Assembly (NCBI GenBank): GCA_963931865.1
Contig: OZ007505.1
Coordinates: 21,986,074-22,050,073, forward strand
Direction: 5' to 3'
DNA from: Axinella damicornis
Taxonomy: Eukaryota; Porifera; Demospongiae; Axinellida; Axinellidae
Length of the DNA stretch: 64,000 bases
Shown here: in pieces, positions 1 to 10,615 of the stretch
How positions within the stretch are numbered: the first letter of the stretch is position 1
How the letters are laid out: each line of letters starts with the position of its first letter
Notes under the pieces: model-generated
Databases searched by the model: none
What the model was told of the DNA's origin: nothing
Seen by the model: only the letters and a program-made list of their open reading frames with translations
Translations under genes and position numbers: made by a program

Positions 1-1627
1 CACCCACTCCTCCATCCTTGGCCCGGTGTACCACCAGCCGGGGCACCCCACAGTGTCCGACCCTGGACTACAGACAGCATGGCAGTGTTCGGCTTCAGTG
101 GGCTATGTTAACACTACCAGCTACTGCCCGTCTGCCTTGGTTCCCATCTCTGAGAGCCATTTCAGACACAGCACATCGTCAGTTCCTGACTTAGAGCGGA
201 TGCAGTACCTCCATCAAAGCCAGCAGAGGCCAGAACCCACAGTGCACATAGCCGAATCACACATTCACACCAGTGACTCCCAATTCCACCACACCCCTCC
301 TGTGTACTCGAGTGGCTCCACGTCCACGGCACCGTCCTCCCTGCCACTGCAGGGGGAGGCAGCACTGGCCAACTTCCCTCATGCTGACCTCCTCTCTCAT
401 GCCTTCATGCGCTTCATTCACTCCATGAGCACAGTGCTCCGAGATCCTGCCATCCGGCCACTGTTGGAGAGCTTGGACCAGAGGTTTACACAACCACAGG
501 AGAACACAGATTTGAATCCTCCAACCGGTTCTCCCCGCTCATCCCCTACGCTCACAAGACACACAGCGCCACAGGTTAGAATTACCCAACATAGTCATGT
601 GGCGCATGCCACCATCTTGAATGTCTTGTTACCCTCACTTTGTATTACTTAGGATGCTGGCAGAGAGACTGCCACGGCAGATGACGATTTGGAATACCAG
701 CAGCTTTTACAACAGTAAGACGTGTATGTGTGTAGCAGTGTGGGATGCTAGGAGGTTAGGGAAACATTGTCACACTTGATACTGTAACAACTCTCTCTGC
801 TCAGTTTTGAGGAGCAACAGCGGCAGTTGGAAGAACGGAAGCAGCAAGCCCTGGACAGCCTCAAAAGGAGGAGGAGCAGCGGTGCCAGCAGCAGCAGTAG
901 CAGCAGCCCTAAGCCTCGCACGCACTCATTCACCTCCAGGAGCTCTCCTGGCTCTAATGAAGCACAACCCGTTGTTCTCTCAGAGTACCAAGAAATGGGG
1001 AAGACTCCCACGCCACCACCACTGAAAAATGAGGAGAGAGACAAAATGGCGGAGCGCGTGAAACAGGAACTCATGGAGGAGTTATCTCATTCTCGGCAGC
1101 AAAGACCCGCTGGGGGGGAGGAAGTACCTCATTCTCGGCTGCAAAGACCCGCTGGGGGGGAGGAAGTACCTCATTCTCGGCTGCAAAGACCCGCCGGAGG
1201 GGAGGAAGTACCTCATTCTCGGCTGCAAAGACCTGTGGGAGTAGAGGAATTATCCCAACCTCGCTTGCAACGACTCCCTGGAGTGGAGGAACGGCTGCAA
1301 CGACCCCCTGGAGTGCATTCTGAAGCTGGTGACCACCTGGGGCAAGCGCACCATACACCCTCGAATAGCCCAAATCAGGACAGGAAACCCTTGCAACAAC
1401 CCCAGGCACCCAGAGCCAGCCTACCGCCTAATAGGAATAAATCTGTGTCATTTCAAAGTCCGCCTAGTGCAGTAATGCATTCAGTGTCCCATTCTGACAG
1501 TGGTGAGTGGACAGAATATGCATCAGCCCCTCCCACAACTTGTAGTAACCTTGAACAGCACACTGTCAACCCTGGAGCATTAACAGACGTATCAGAATTT
1601 GACCCCATCTCTCACAAGAAAGCATAG
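1..1627 (+). CDS. C-terminal exons of an unrecognised coiled-coil protein (5' end outside window)
   Basis: Three exons join in frame: before 1 to 574, 653-714 and 805-1627 (TAG stop). GT-AG borders are at 575/652 and 715/804. The reading frame is open to the left edge, so the start lies upstream. The visible part has a Ser/Pro/His-rich stretch, a helical patch (LRDPAIRPLLESLDQRF), then a strongly predicted coiled coil (QQRQLEERKQQALDSLKRRR) followed by a poly-Ser/Arg basic run. Next come four near-perfect 14-residue repeats built on HSRLQRPAGGEEVP, and a low-complexity tail ending SHKKA. The composition resembles centrosomal or ciliary scaffold proteins, but I cannot name the family. The 42-bp coding repeat is a likely length polymorphism. 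Confidence 0.7.
1088..1255 (+). repeat. 42-bp in-frame coding minisatellite
   Basis: Units begin at 1088, 1130, 1172 and 1214 with exact 42-bp spacing and decay into degenerate copies to about 1315. Because 42 is a multiple of three, the repeat adds 14 residues per copy to the coiled-coil protein. Confidence 0.9.
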
Positions 1628-4210
1628 TTTGGTGTAACAATTATTTAATTTAATGTCCAACTTTGTCACTTTGTATGATTATTGGTACTCTCTTGCCGGA
1701 TTGCGTAGCAGTCCACTCAACTCCTCCTCCGCATTTTCTATATTATGTTTGTACTAGTGTATGTACCCTCAATACTGTGTATGTGTGTGTTTGCACTAGC
1801 AAATGTGTGTATGTATGTACACATCCACAGAATTCTGAGCCATGGGATCACCGGTGTTACGGTGAATCTCCCTTGGAATGAAAAAAGAATCTATCAACTT
1901 CACACTTTAAAGTCTCTGTACCAACCACCCCACTGATCAAGGCAGCAATTGCTAAAGTAGTGCTAGCTTCGTTCCACCACATGCTAACAAATTCCGTACT
2001 GTAAGCACTGAAAAGCTGCATGGGTGATGGCCTGGGAACAAGGCTGGGATAGTGCACCTTGATCAGTGGGATGGTACAATAATTATTATACATTATAGTC
2101 TGCATGGTGTAATTGGACAGTAACATTGCAGTGGTCCTGCTACTGTAGCCGAAGTGCCTAGCTTATAAATTATGGAATGTTTTATTTGCAAGCAGAAGTC
2201 TGCACGTTGATGCTGAATTGCCCCACATTCTTTATCAAAATTAATGCTGTCCATGCATTTAGCACACTTCCAGAAATTAATTAGGTAGCTGACATACGAG
2301 AACCTCGAGTCAAACCCATAAACTTCAAACCACCAATTAAGCTACACTAGAACTTTCCTTAGCCTTGCAAGTGAGCACTGGAACCAAACCAACACGCAGA
2401 CCCTTCAGTCAAAACCTCCAGAAACTTTGCTCAAAATCTCAATCCAAGACCATCAAAACCACCCTTCAGTTGAACCTCATAACAGCTAACCAGCAGAATA
2501 ATACATTTCCTACAATAACAAGCTTTCATGCATCAGTTCTAAAAAAAATTCTAACCAAGGTAAGGTTATACTTATTTCTAAAGAGAGACAAAACTGGAGA
2601 AAGAAAAGGGGGGAAAAAGAAAAAAGAAAAAGAAAAAAATACAACCTAGCAACAACCCATCCCTCCGTGACAGGTCGGACACCGAAGTGTAAGCCTCAGG
2701 AGCGCTGGATAGGCGCCGGTGACTGGAATCACAGGAGGCTACCTGCTTTCAACCAGAACACCTTTCTTTAGCTTCGGTGGTCAGATGGGAACCGGCGTAC
2801 TCAAGCTGCTAGGCGGGGAGTCAGGAACCGGTATGTACGGAGTGGCCCAGACTCGTACTCGGTTATTGGGGAGGCGAACACTCAACCCCCAGGCTGTAAA
2901 GCAAGTGCTTAGCGAGTGTGCCATCCCGACATCCCGCCAAAACTTGTTACAAATTCCTTATTTAAACCCAAACCGGATGTATCCGATTGCGCATGCGCGT
3001 GCACCTGGACCTCGACTTCCCGCCAAAAATATTTTTTCAAACTTCAGCCGCTTGAAACTACATGTAGCTAGCCACGGGCAGTGCGGATACTGACTCTCTG
3101 CCGCTCAGTGAAGAGGCAAGGACATTTCGACGTTAGTTGGAAGAGACAGTGGGCTTTCTATGAATTCTGTGAGATAGACATGAGCTTTGAAAGGAGGGTA
3201 AGGCCCGAGTCAGTTTCCGCACTAGAGCTGTTTGCTTTTCCATTCTAGTGTAGGGCCTTAGAATTTGAAGTCATGCATAATACAGTATACATTCGGACAT
3301 ATTCTACTCAGAAAGACAGTTAGTCATAGGCTTCTCCCTTCCGTCAGCAGCATACTGATGATGCATGCCTGTAACATCATGGATCTTGACCAGCCGACAC
3401 TTCATACTGGCTCCATCAAAGGTTGACCCAACATCTTCCGAGTTTCTATTCCGGAGTTACTGTAACAAGCGATGTCGACACTACTTTGATGTAAGTTTAA
3501 CACACATCACACACTTTAACCAATATAACATCTACAGACGACATGAAATTTTTCCAGGTAGCTGATTATGCACACTAGCGGATCTTTAATTCTTACATCT
3601 TGCTGAGCTGAGTGAAGAGGCAAGGACCATATATGGATATTGCATGGGAGGAGATAGTGGGGTTTCTAATAATACTTTCACAATGATTGTGCTCCTTCAG
3701 TAGTTATAGTTTTAGTTAGTTAACTAAAAATTAATGGAAAAGGCCCAACTAAAAGGGTTTTAGTTTTAGTTAAGGGTCCGGTCAGCAACAGCAACAGGCA
3801 TGAGTGCATGGGGTAAGTATTCCATGAATATACTCTATAGCTATCTGCTAAAAAAAAAAAGCCTATATACTGGCGGATCTTCATCCCAGGGCTGTGAGGC
3901 ATACATGTTGATTGTCTGTCAAGCTCCTGGGAGGACTGCAGTAGACCAAGACCGTAACTTGAACAGCTAGGCTGTTATGTGTGCTATCTGAAATGCATTC
4001 ACAGTAATATAGATCACCTGTGGTGCCAATCTTTCTCACACTGCCTGATCAGACAATATTAAACTGTTCACTGTCACAACCAAATTAATACTTTCATAAT
4101 TATTGTTCACACGAAAACCAATTGCTATATCCCACTTTGGAGTTAACTAAAACTAGTTATTAAGTTAATATGAATTAGGATATACAAAAACCATCCCCAG
4201 TCATGTTTCT
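1628..4210. other. Gene-poor stretch between the coiled-coil gene and CHORD-like copy A
   Basis: No confident gene. It holds the 3' flank of the left gene, a degraded TAGCCTC-type MITE end near 2028-2050, an A/G-rich run (2598-2640), a CpG-containing promoter-like patch near 2985-3190, and AT-rich sequence with TTAGTTAACTAA-like motifs (3710-3780, 4140-4165). A 123-codon open frame at 2719-3093 and a short one at 3365-3565 have no recognisable domain and could be random or transposon-derived. Confidence 0.5.
2985..3190 (+). promoter_or_regulatory. Possible promoter with NRF1-like palindrome
   Basis: A TGCGCATGCGCG motif (about 2988-2999) matches the NRF1 consensus and stands in an otherwise CpG-poor region. 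About 180 bp downstream ATGAGCTTTGAAAGGAGG is followed by a good donor (GTAAGG), which could be a first coding exon of a (+) gene. I could not find convincing downstream exons, so this is weak. Confidence 0.25.
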
Positions 4211-7200
4211 CTAGTTTCCAGTGACTGTAAACCGGCAGGCGGCCCAGATGGTTCCATGTCGGTGGCCAGTGTAGTTCCCACTCAGCCAGGCAGGGTGGTA
4301 GCGTACTTCATACACTCCAGGGGCAGCTGGAGCCTAGGTGCGATGTGGGGAAAGTGGTAAATGTATTCAGTGGTATGATCCGTGACCATTCACCCTACCT
4401 TCAGTTTGGTGGTTCCTGATGTAGCTGCCTCCTTGTTTGTGACTCCAGAGGTGTAGGACTTACCATAGAGGGGGTAGATGTCTGCAGACGGAGAGTCCAC
4501 AGAGTATTATTCAGTTTCATGAAGGGATGTTCAAGTTCGTGTACGAGCAAATATAACATGCAATGAATCGTTAACCAAACTAACCCATTCTGTCATTCTT
4601 AGAGGCTCTGGGGACACTCCATGTGACAGTAAACTCATTCTTAGCTCCTACCTGGTGGACAAAAGACATTGAGCATCACCCTTTATACCCCCAGACTACG
4701 GAAGCCAGGTTAGACCTGCAGACGATCAGTGTGGCAGCACCAACCTCTTGTGGGTCTGCAGTGAGGGTGGCCTTGCTGCAATCATCAAATGGTAGTAGGT
4801 AATATCCTGTGGCACTGGAAGTGGGTGTTGCTATGACAACCTGCATGAGGGATCACATGACAGTCAAATGGAAGGACATGTGATCAACATTATGCACTGA
4901 CCTTCAGTGCATATGCCACTCCACGGTCCTGGTCCACCACAACGAATATCTGAACTGTGCTCCCATGATTCTCCTTCTTCATGTTGGTCAGTTCGTACTC
5001 TCTCTCACCAGCTTTCTATCATGGTGGAGTGGGTTACACTTACGGTTCAACTCGTGGTGCTGTACGTGTGTTGGTGCCACTCACCACAGCCTTGTAAGTA
5101 GCACCAGCTATGGAGGAACCAACGTAAAAGTACTGACTTCCCTGGTCATTGGGAGCAGGACGATAGAGGAGCATCCCGCTCTCATCCTAGGGAGGAGGGG
5201 AAGAGAGAGATCAAGTAGTACACAGCATGGCACAGGAGATATATGTCCATAGCTCCCCCACGCACGTAGTAGATGGCGGCATCACTTCTCTTGTTTTTGT
5301 TGACATCGTCAGCAAAGAGATGAAACTCCAGTGGCTTTTTTTTGGCCCATCCATTCCCCCTGGATTCACGAGTGGCGAGAGGAAGGGGAGGGTTGCCCTG
5401 AGGGAGGGAGGGAAGGAACAGTTGTAGTCAGGAGGCGTAAGAGCTATATTCAGATGCAAATCTCACCTGTTCAAATCGCAGGGAGGCCGATCGCTTTTCC
5501 TGGTCCACAAAGGTCACCCTCAGGTGGAGGGGCTGGGGGAGGGAGTGATGTGCACGACGACCCTCGTAGGAACTGGAGGGAGGATTGCCTGCAATGCACA
5601 CGTTACAATGTTACGCACTGTTTGAATAACAACACCATGACATATTGCTGACCTGTACAGGAAATGGCAAGTCGTGCAATCAGCGTCCCAGTAGAGGCAG
5701 ATTCAAGGCTGAAGTTGGTTGACTTGAACCAATCGTAGTTGCCCCTGAAGAACTCTCTTCCAATCCATAGTTCATCACACTTCACCCACTCCCCTTCTGC
5801 GATAGTCGCATAACAGTCACATGGTGTTCACATGACATAAACAACAACACATTAGACCCTGTACCTTTGTTCATGTACTCCCCAATGACATCCGTAACAG
5901 CGAGGTTCTCCTGTACGGTGTTGGTTACCTTGACGTTGGCAGTGAACAGGTTGTTCCACTTGCCTAAGCAAATAAGCGAGAGCAATGACCTTTTAGTGCA
6001 CACCACAAACCACAGCCTTCATCCCAGGGCTGCCCTAACCACACTCCCAGACCCTTCCCAGCTTTCCGTCACTTCCAGAATGGCTGGGCAGGGGCCTGGG
6101 AACGAGGCTGGGGCTGCCCCATCAGCAGAGTTTGATATCACAACTTTGCACAGGTGTATGTGGCCTGTGTGTGGGGTAGGAAGCAGCAAGATGGTTACCA
6201 TTAGCCATTCGGGAGGTAGAGGAGGCGACCTCGGTGTGGCCTGACTGCTGCAACTGGAGTGGGCAACTGTGACACAGGAACGGAAGAGGGGGTGCGTGGG
6301 GAACATGTCGTCACCTTAGAGCAACTTCATTCTGAGAATCGTGTGACAATCAACTAACTTGTTTGCTGTCTCAGACTCGTAGTCGTTCTTCCTGTCTTTG
6401 GAGAAGTCTTCTCCGACCTCCAGCATTGGACCTTCATAGCTGCTTTCCGGTACAGTGAAAGATGAGGGGGGCTGTGGGAGGTGTGCAGATGAGGGGAAAT
6501 TGTTTACTTTACAAGTGATTTCTTGGTATTGAGATATTTACTCTTGGAGGGTTTGGGTCAGAGAGGCATTCCACTTTCCCTGGTCGTGGGGTATCTCCCT
6601 CAAAAAGCAGTTCAACCCGTTTGACCAGTGGGGTGGCAGAGGAGGCAGGCTTGATGGAGACAGTGATGGCTGGAGGGAGGGATGAGTGGAAGGGAGGAGC
6701 AGAAGGGATGGTGGGTGGGGAAGGGAGGGACCCCGCCAGGTTTTGCAATGCTACAAACCAAAATCAGGTATACACAGGAGGTGGTTCTAGCAACAGGTAC
6801 GTACCTGAGCTAGAGCTATATAGTGTGCACAAGCCTCGAGGCTCTCTCTCGATCCCCAAAGTACAGAGAGCCTGGGACTGAGGCTATAGGTGTTGACCAC
6901 CACTGAGCCACTATAATATTCATGAGTTTACGCCAACAGAACTTCGCACTAGAAAAGTTAAACACACTGGACACCTGCGCATAATGACGTCTTTATGTCA
7001 GTATGCGCTCCTAAAGATTGAACTCTTGAATTCATGTACATGCCATACCATTAGCGACAGAGTCACAGGAATGGACTTCGACCTTTATGGCCCACCCCAC
7101 ACTGTCACTCTTATCCACAGCAGTGAAGGAGGGGTCCTGTATGTTGAGATGAAACTAGCTCATACCACACCACTAATGAAGGGGATGTCCCTACTGATTA

Positions 7201-8746
7201 GTGTTCCTCACCTTGCACTGCTTGAGCTCATCAGTGGAGTAATCCACATAAGCTCATACCACACCACTAATGAAGGGGATGTCCCTAGTGATTATAGTGT
7301 TCCTCACCTTGCACTGCTTGAGCTCATCAGTGGAGTAATCCACATAAGCTGTGCACTCAACACGAGAGGTTCCTACCAGGACAAACACCCTCCCCTCATC
7401 TGAGAGACCAACCTGTGTGTGGGTGTGCAGGGCATTGGGGGTTCTTCTTGGAAATATGGCAGTTGTTTGGTAACAGATACCCCAGATCAGCAACGTTAGA
7501 ACTAGAAGTGCTCATACAACACATACCCTGCGCGGAACATCTACAGGCAGCTACAATCAACGTGATATCTCTGCCGATTATAGATGCACATCGAACATAC
7601 TGCGAACAACGTCAACATGAGGGACAGTTTGTGTACATGGTACATGCAGGATGATACCGGAATGATACCGGGATGATACCGGAATGATACCGGGATGATA
7701 CCGGAATGTAACTATGCAAAGGGCAGGTTGTGTATACTGGAATCTGACACAGTTTGTGTAGGGTGGTACTGGAATCCTCCAGTGTACCACCGCACAACAA
7801 AATTAAGGATTACTCACCTCGGCCCACTCAGATCGCTCAGTCACATGATCCTCTATGTCTGCAGTGAGCCACACCTCCTTTGCCTTCTTTGACTGCAGAG
7901 GTGGAAATGGACACCAGTCAACCACACACACTATCATGATAACACCTACTCCTCTTTGAGGAGGGTTCAACATTTGATATGGGAATAGCGTGCAGCTACC
8001 TGCCAACCTGTTCTGTCATGTAGAAGATATAGGCTGCATAGTGGTACTCCGTGTGGTGTTTGCTGCGATGCTTCCCCTTGGTGCAGCCAGGGAGACTGCG
8101 AGCAGAGTTGTAGTCCCTGCTGGATTTGCCACAGCAAGTGTACTTGTTGTCAAAGCCCGCACTCTGAAGGCGGCCACCATGGAATTTGCAGCTGCCCTCT
8201 GTAAGGCCAAAGAAAACTTTGATAGTAGACTGTTTCCTTGTTTAACTGGATGAAGGGCAATCAGGTCTTGTCATCAAGTGACCAGGCCATCCAGCTACGC
8301 ATTTCTGTTGCCTGGGAAATGATGTCACAGTATGATTCTGATGTGTTTGACCTGCATTCTCTGATTCCTTGTATTCGGCCGAGCACTGCACGCAAGTCAG
8401 GATGGGTTCTGGCTCCTTCGGCCTGGATCCCGATCCTCCCTCTTCTCCCTCCAGAGCACCTATACGGTCCTCCAGACTCTGCAAGAATAGTGTACTACAT
8501 GGAACTCTCATCAACTTAGGGGGATCATCCGTAGCCTCTGAACGCTAGTGCAACTGGCAGACAATTATTTTGGGGCCAATTCGCTGCCCTTGCGGTGCAG
8601 GGATGAGATTGATCTGTTGTTAGTTAAATTTTTCGACCTGATGCGAGATCTAGACTCACCTCGAGTCGAATGAGAATCTCGAGCTGCCCCCTGCGCAGCT
8701 CTTGCACCGTTTTCTTCAATTGCGCCACCTCCTCCTTGCTTGCCAT
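4211..8746 (-). CDS. CHORD-like zinc / Ig-tail protein, tandem copy A (687 aa)
   Basis: Nineteen exons in consistent phase (high to low): 8660-8746, 8352-8478, 8008-8198, 7818-7892, 7308-7412, 7049-7136, 6542-6669, 6359-6471, 6199-6266, 5865-5963, 5653-5796, 5467-5588, 5266-5397, 5085-5186, 4902-5015, 4745-4840, 4585-4651, 4399-4481, 4211-4333 (TAG). The sum is 2064 nt. The start ATG precedes a Leu/Lys/Glu heptad helix (exon 1). Exons 2-3 carry CVQC, then CKFH, YTCCGKSSRDY and GCTKGKH, the spacing of a CHORD zinc-binding module. The middle (exons 4-16) is conserved with copy B but unrecognised. Exons 17-19 (EFTVTWSVPRAS...YEVRYHPAWLSG...FTVTGN) look like an Ig/SKICH-type beta sandwich. There is no signal peptide or membrane segment, so it is probably cytosolic. 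Function unknown. The paralogue at 10616-15746 supports every intron; exon 9 uses an acceptor chosen because it restores PLQLQQ in both copies. Confidence 0.82.
7157..7350. repeat. Tandem duplication of exon 5 end plus donor site
   Basis: About 95 bp are repeated (7157-7250 and 7251-7346). Each unit contains the last 14 codons of copy A exon 5 (ending KQCK) and its GTGAGG donor. Reading through the first donor meets a stop before the second, so the distal copy is a decoy rather than a coding extension. Copy B lacks the duplication. Confidence 0.85.
7648..7713. repeat. 22-bp tandem repeat (intronic)
   Basis: About three copies of an ATGATACCGGAATGATACCGGG-type unit, itself a doubled 11-mer, lie in the intron between exons 4 and 5 of copy A. 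Confidence 0.85.
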
Positions 8747-8766
8747 CCTCTTGTATAGGCCTACGT

Positions 8767-9255
8767 CCGACACACCTCGAAGCCAACCAAGTCGTCAGGG
8801 TCGCAACTGATGAAGCATTCCAGCTCCACCCACTTTTTGAGATCGAGTGATGACTCTGTAACCTCTACACCGTTCAGTGGCGTTCACCAGCGTTATACAC
8901 AGCTAGTTAGATACTAGGCAGACAGGCAGAGATAATAGACAGCTGCAGACATAGATAGATATTTCCACAGAAAATGCCCCACGACTCAACCAGCTGGGAT
9001 GTGTAGCTATATCTGGGCTTTTTGCCACAAACAATATGTGGAGTGGCATTGACCAAAACAATATGCAAGCGTCAGCACAAAATATGCAGCCACTTGTCGA
9101 TCATGTTTCACTACAATTGAGTGAGGAAGATTACGTAACCATTTGAACCAGTATACATGTACCTGCCATGTGAAATTGCAATTCATGCAAAATGTTTCAA
9201 AACTTTGCAGGTTGAAGTTTACGTCGTCCTCATCCTCTTCATCTCTATACGGCAT
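8767..9255 (-). other. Possible alternative 5' exons or relic of a third CHORD-like paralogue
   Basis: Minus strand. ATG at about 9255 opens MPYRDEEDEDDVNFNLQ. A second open block at 8786-8868 reads EVTESSLDLKKWVELECFISCDPDDLVGFE and ends at a GAG/GTGTGT donor in phase 0, the phase needed to join exon 2 of copy A (8478). Read straight on, it stops within four codons (VCRT then TAG). The WVELECF wording recalls the GEWVEV/GEWVKC exon of the paralogues. It may be an alternative first exon, a small independent ORF or a decayed third copy. Confidence 0.3.
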
Positions 9256-9619
9256 ACTCGCTGTGACAGCATCATTGTTTGCACACAGCTGGTTATAGCT
9301 ACCAGAAATCTAACAGATGTACGCTCCCATGTGAAAATCAACTATAGATTGACTAGTTTGCTTTGAGTGTTTTCTTTGTTGATTGCTACACAATCAAGTG
9401 GAGCTACTTGTACTTATTACACTGCAGTGTTGCACTGAGGGTTCACTGGAACTCTCTCCACCTAAGCAGTATAATTATAACAAAACAATATTTTGGTAGC
9501 CACAGCCGCCAAGGCATAGAGTAAGTGTACCTGACCACTGATCATGCTCTCCCCATTGCAGTGCCTACAGTATATACCACCAACAACAAGTCCTCCTAGT
9601 GCAGGTGCGTCTTATGCAT

Positions 9620-9862
9620 ATTTGAGGGTTTGTATCTGCGCCCCGGGGGCATTACCGGGGGAGGAGGGCCAGGCGAGGCCCTCCACTGTGCCCTGGCCCG
9701 GGGGCGTTACCGGGGGAGGAGGGCCAGCCGAGGGAGGAGAGGGACCACTCGTAGAGGGAGAAGAGGAAGGGGAAGAGGAGGAAGAGGAAGAGGAGGAAGA
9801 GGAAGAGGAGGAAGAGGAAGAGGAGGAAGAGGAGGAAGAGGAAGAGGAGGACAGGGATCTGG
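9620..9862. repeat. Purine-rich GAGGAA tract with preceding CCCCGGG-GGCATTACC duplication
   Basis: A repeated GGGGGC(A/G)TTACCGGGGGAGGAGG segment at about 9641 and 9702 leads into a 100-bp (GAGGAAGAG)n purine tract (9750-9850). One plus frame reads RGRGGRGRGG and ends GQGSGGQGYSY, the style of an RGG-box tail; the neighbouring frame is poly-Glu. No RNA-binding domain exon is visible nearby, so I call it a repeat. Confidence 0.6.
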
Positions 9863-10358
9863 AGGACAGGGATACAGCTATATACGTGTATCTCTTGACG
9901 TGTATACATAGCAAGGCAGGCCATACAAGTCAGGATAAGGGGTCTGCATGCATGCTCCTGGGTTTGGATCTGGCCTGATCTCCTCCCTGTCCCTCCAGCC
10001 AGTTATGCAGCCAGATTCTGCAAACAGTTAATGTTACTATTGTATAATTATGAGCATGTAGTCTTGCAAGCCTTCCCTTGGTCACAGTATATCAACGGTG
10101 GTATTCAACCATCCAGAATGTTGGTTTTTGGCACTAGCTTGCACTGGACGGCGATCGGAGTGTCATGCCTATCACTTTAAATTTCTTTCCCTGTACATGT
10201 AGTCATTGCTTTCCTTCACATACATCTCAATTAATTGTGCACCTGCTGTTCTGCCCACTCATCTTGGTCTGCCTTCATGATAGCATCCACCTGCTAGTTG
10301 TCTTGTACCGCATTGTGCACCTGCACCTTCATGATTGTACATGACAAGTGGAACAGTA

Positions 10359-10498
10359 TAGCCTCATTTCCAGGCCTACCCCATTTTTCCTGTTGGTTAC
10401 GGATGCAGAAGGGTCAGAAGGGTGGCGCTGCCCTTCCGCATCCGTGTATTATTGTCAACGGAAACCAAAGAACAGAAAAAAACGTGGGAACGAGGCTA
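10359..10498. mobile_element. TAGCCTC palindromic MITE, 140 bp
   Basis: Begins TAGCCTCATTTCCAGG and ends GTGGGAACGAGGCTA (imperfect inverted ends). Left flank GAACAGTA and right flank GAACAGGTA form a near-perfect 8-9 bp target duplication. An inner CGGATGCAGAAGG/CCTTCCGCATCCG pair makes a second stem. Confidence 0.75.
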
Positions 10499-10615
10499 GA
10501 ACAGGTACACAGGAAGTCACCAACCTAGCTAAATTGAAGTAAGGCTGGAAGTGAACCTTTATGGTTACAATACAGTGTACCGAGTTCAGTCATGATCAGG
10601 ACTAGCTTGCAAAAC

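Larger units (their letters stand above)
8747..10615. other. Spacer between tandem paralogues
   Basis: Apart from the possible exons at 8767-9255, the purine tract and a MITE (10359-10498), I see no supportable gene. It is the promoter side of copy A and the 3' flank of copy B. Confidence 0.5.

Noticed and set aside
2719..3093. 124-codon plus-strand frame
   Set aside because: No recognisable motif or splice partners, and it overlaps the NRF1-like promoter patch.
6199..6250. 55-bp version of copy A exon 9 starting at the CTCCAG acceptor
   Set aside because: It breaks the conserved LQQ.(D/G)HTE frame shared with copy B; the upstream acceptor (6266) restores frame in both copies.
9749..9862. 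Poly-Glu, poly-Ser and RGG open frames
   Set aside because: Overlapping frames of a GAGGAA purine tract; no supporting domain or clear exon chain.
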